Of a stretch of 7,494 nt of DNA, positions 7,287 to 7,494 are shown one piece after another (positions within the stretch are counted from its first letter, which is position 1; the number at the start of each line of letters is the position of its first letter). Position numbers and translations under genes: made by a program. Source of the DNA: CAJBLF01 sp041679065 (GTDB taxonomy: Bacteria > Patescibacteriota > Gracilibacteria > Absconditabacterales > Absconditicoccaceae). The stretch covers positions 1 through 7,494 of the forward strand of contig JBBABI010000056.1 in the NCBI GenBank assembly GCA_041679065.1, read 5' to 3'. The notes under the pieces were generated by a model, which searched no databases, was not told the DNA's origin, and was given only the letters and a program-made list of their open reading frames with translations.

Positions 7287-7494
7287 TTATACTATTTCTT
7301 CAGGTTCAGCGACTACTTCATCTTCATCGTCTTCTTCATCTTTCTCATCATCGCCTTCTTCAACTACTGCTGCATCGTCATCTTCTGTTGTGTCATCGTC
7401 ATCATCATCTCCTTCAACAGCTGGTTCGTCTGCAACTACTGTCGCATCGTCATCTTCTGTTGTGTCATCGTCATCATCATCTCCTTCAACAGCT
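7287..7494 (-). CDS. C-terminal acidic repeat tail of an unidentified protein (5' part outside the window)
   Basis: Only the last 69 codons are visible, running off the right edge and ending at TAA (7287-7289). The sequence is almost wholly Asp, Glu, Val, Ala and Thr and will be disordered and strongly negative. It has a 24-residue unit starting AVEGDDDDDDTTEDDDA, present once at 7423-7494 and again at 7351-7422. The copies are identical over their first 51 nt and then drift, and the tail ends in EEDDEDEVVAEPEEIV. No catalytic motif is visible and the parent domain is outside the window. Such tails occur on ribosomal, chaperone and nucleic-acid-binding proteins in many bacteria, but nothing here selects among these. 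A terminator follows the stop. Confidence 0.75.
   Translation of the reverse strand, partial: AVEGDDDDDDTTEDDDATVVADEPAVEGDDDDDDTTEDDDAAVVEEGDDEKDEEDDEDEVVAEPEEIV

Overview
The window reads as a member of the UGA-recoded candidate phyla (Absconditabacteria/SR1 or Gracilibacteria, genetic code 25, UGA = glycine). With the standard code no full-length gene survives. Read with UGA as glycine, long frames open that show clear family hallmarks. UGA falls at invariant glycines, such as the CGPTVY motif of cysteinyl-tRNA synthetase, while tryptophan is still written TGG. The DNA is AT-rich and Shine-Dalgarno sequences are mostly absent. TAA and TAG are the working stops.

Plus strand, left half: a 12-helix MFS-type permease (36-1193), a HAD-family phosphatase/phosphomutase (1230-1889) and a SemiSWEET sugar transporter frame (1904-2158) follow closely and end at a rho-independent terminator (2274-2303). 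This looks like a small transport and sugar-phosphate cluster. A promoter candidate then leads to a 657-residue secreted cell-wall protein (2365-4338) made of a signal peptide, a coiled coil, a LytM/M23 domain without zinc ligands and a lysozyme-like domain. A hairpin at 4364-4389 can terminate both strands.

Minus strand, right half, in transcription order: the acidic, repeat-bearing C-terminus of an unidentified protein (stop at 7287), a terminator (7230-7255), a palindrome-rich promoter candidate, cysS (7159-5657), a GC-rich hairpin element, a PHP-domain phosphoesterase (5558-4890) and a small lipoprotein (4830-4453).

The most unusual observation is that two otherwise well-preserved genes, the SemiSWEET and the PHP phosphoesterase, each carry one in-frame TAA. 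In both cases glycine (and so TGA) is the natural expectation, and the frame continues with intact family motifs to the expected length. Each is one G-to-A change from a sense UGA. This could be real nonsense mutation, UAA readthrough, or consensus sequence error. The window alone cannot decide between them.
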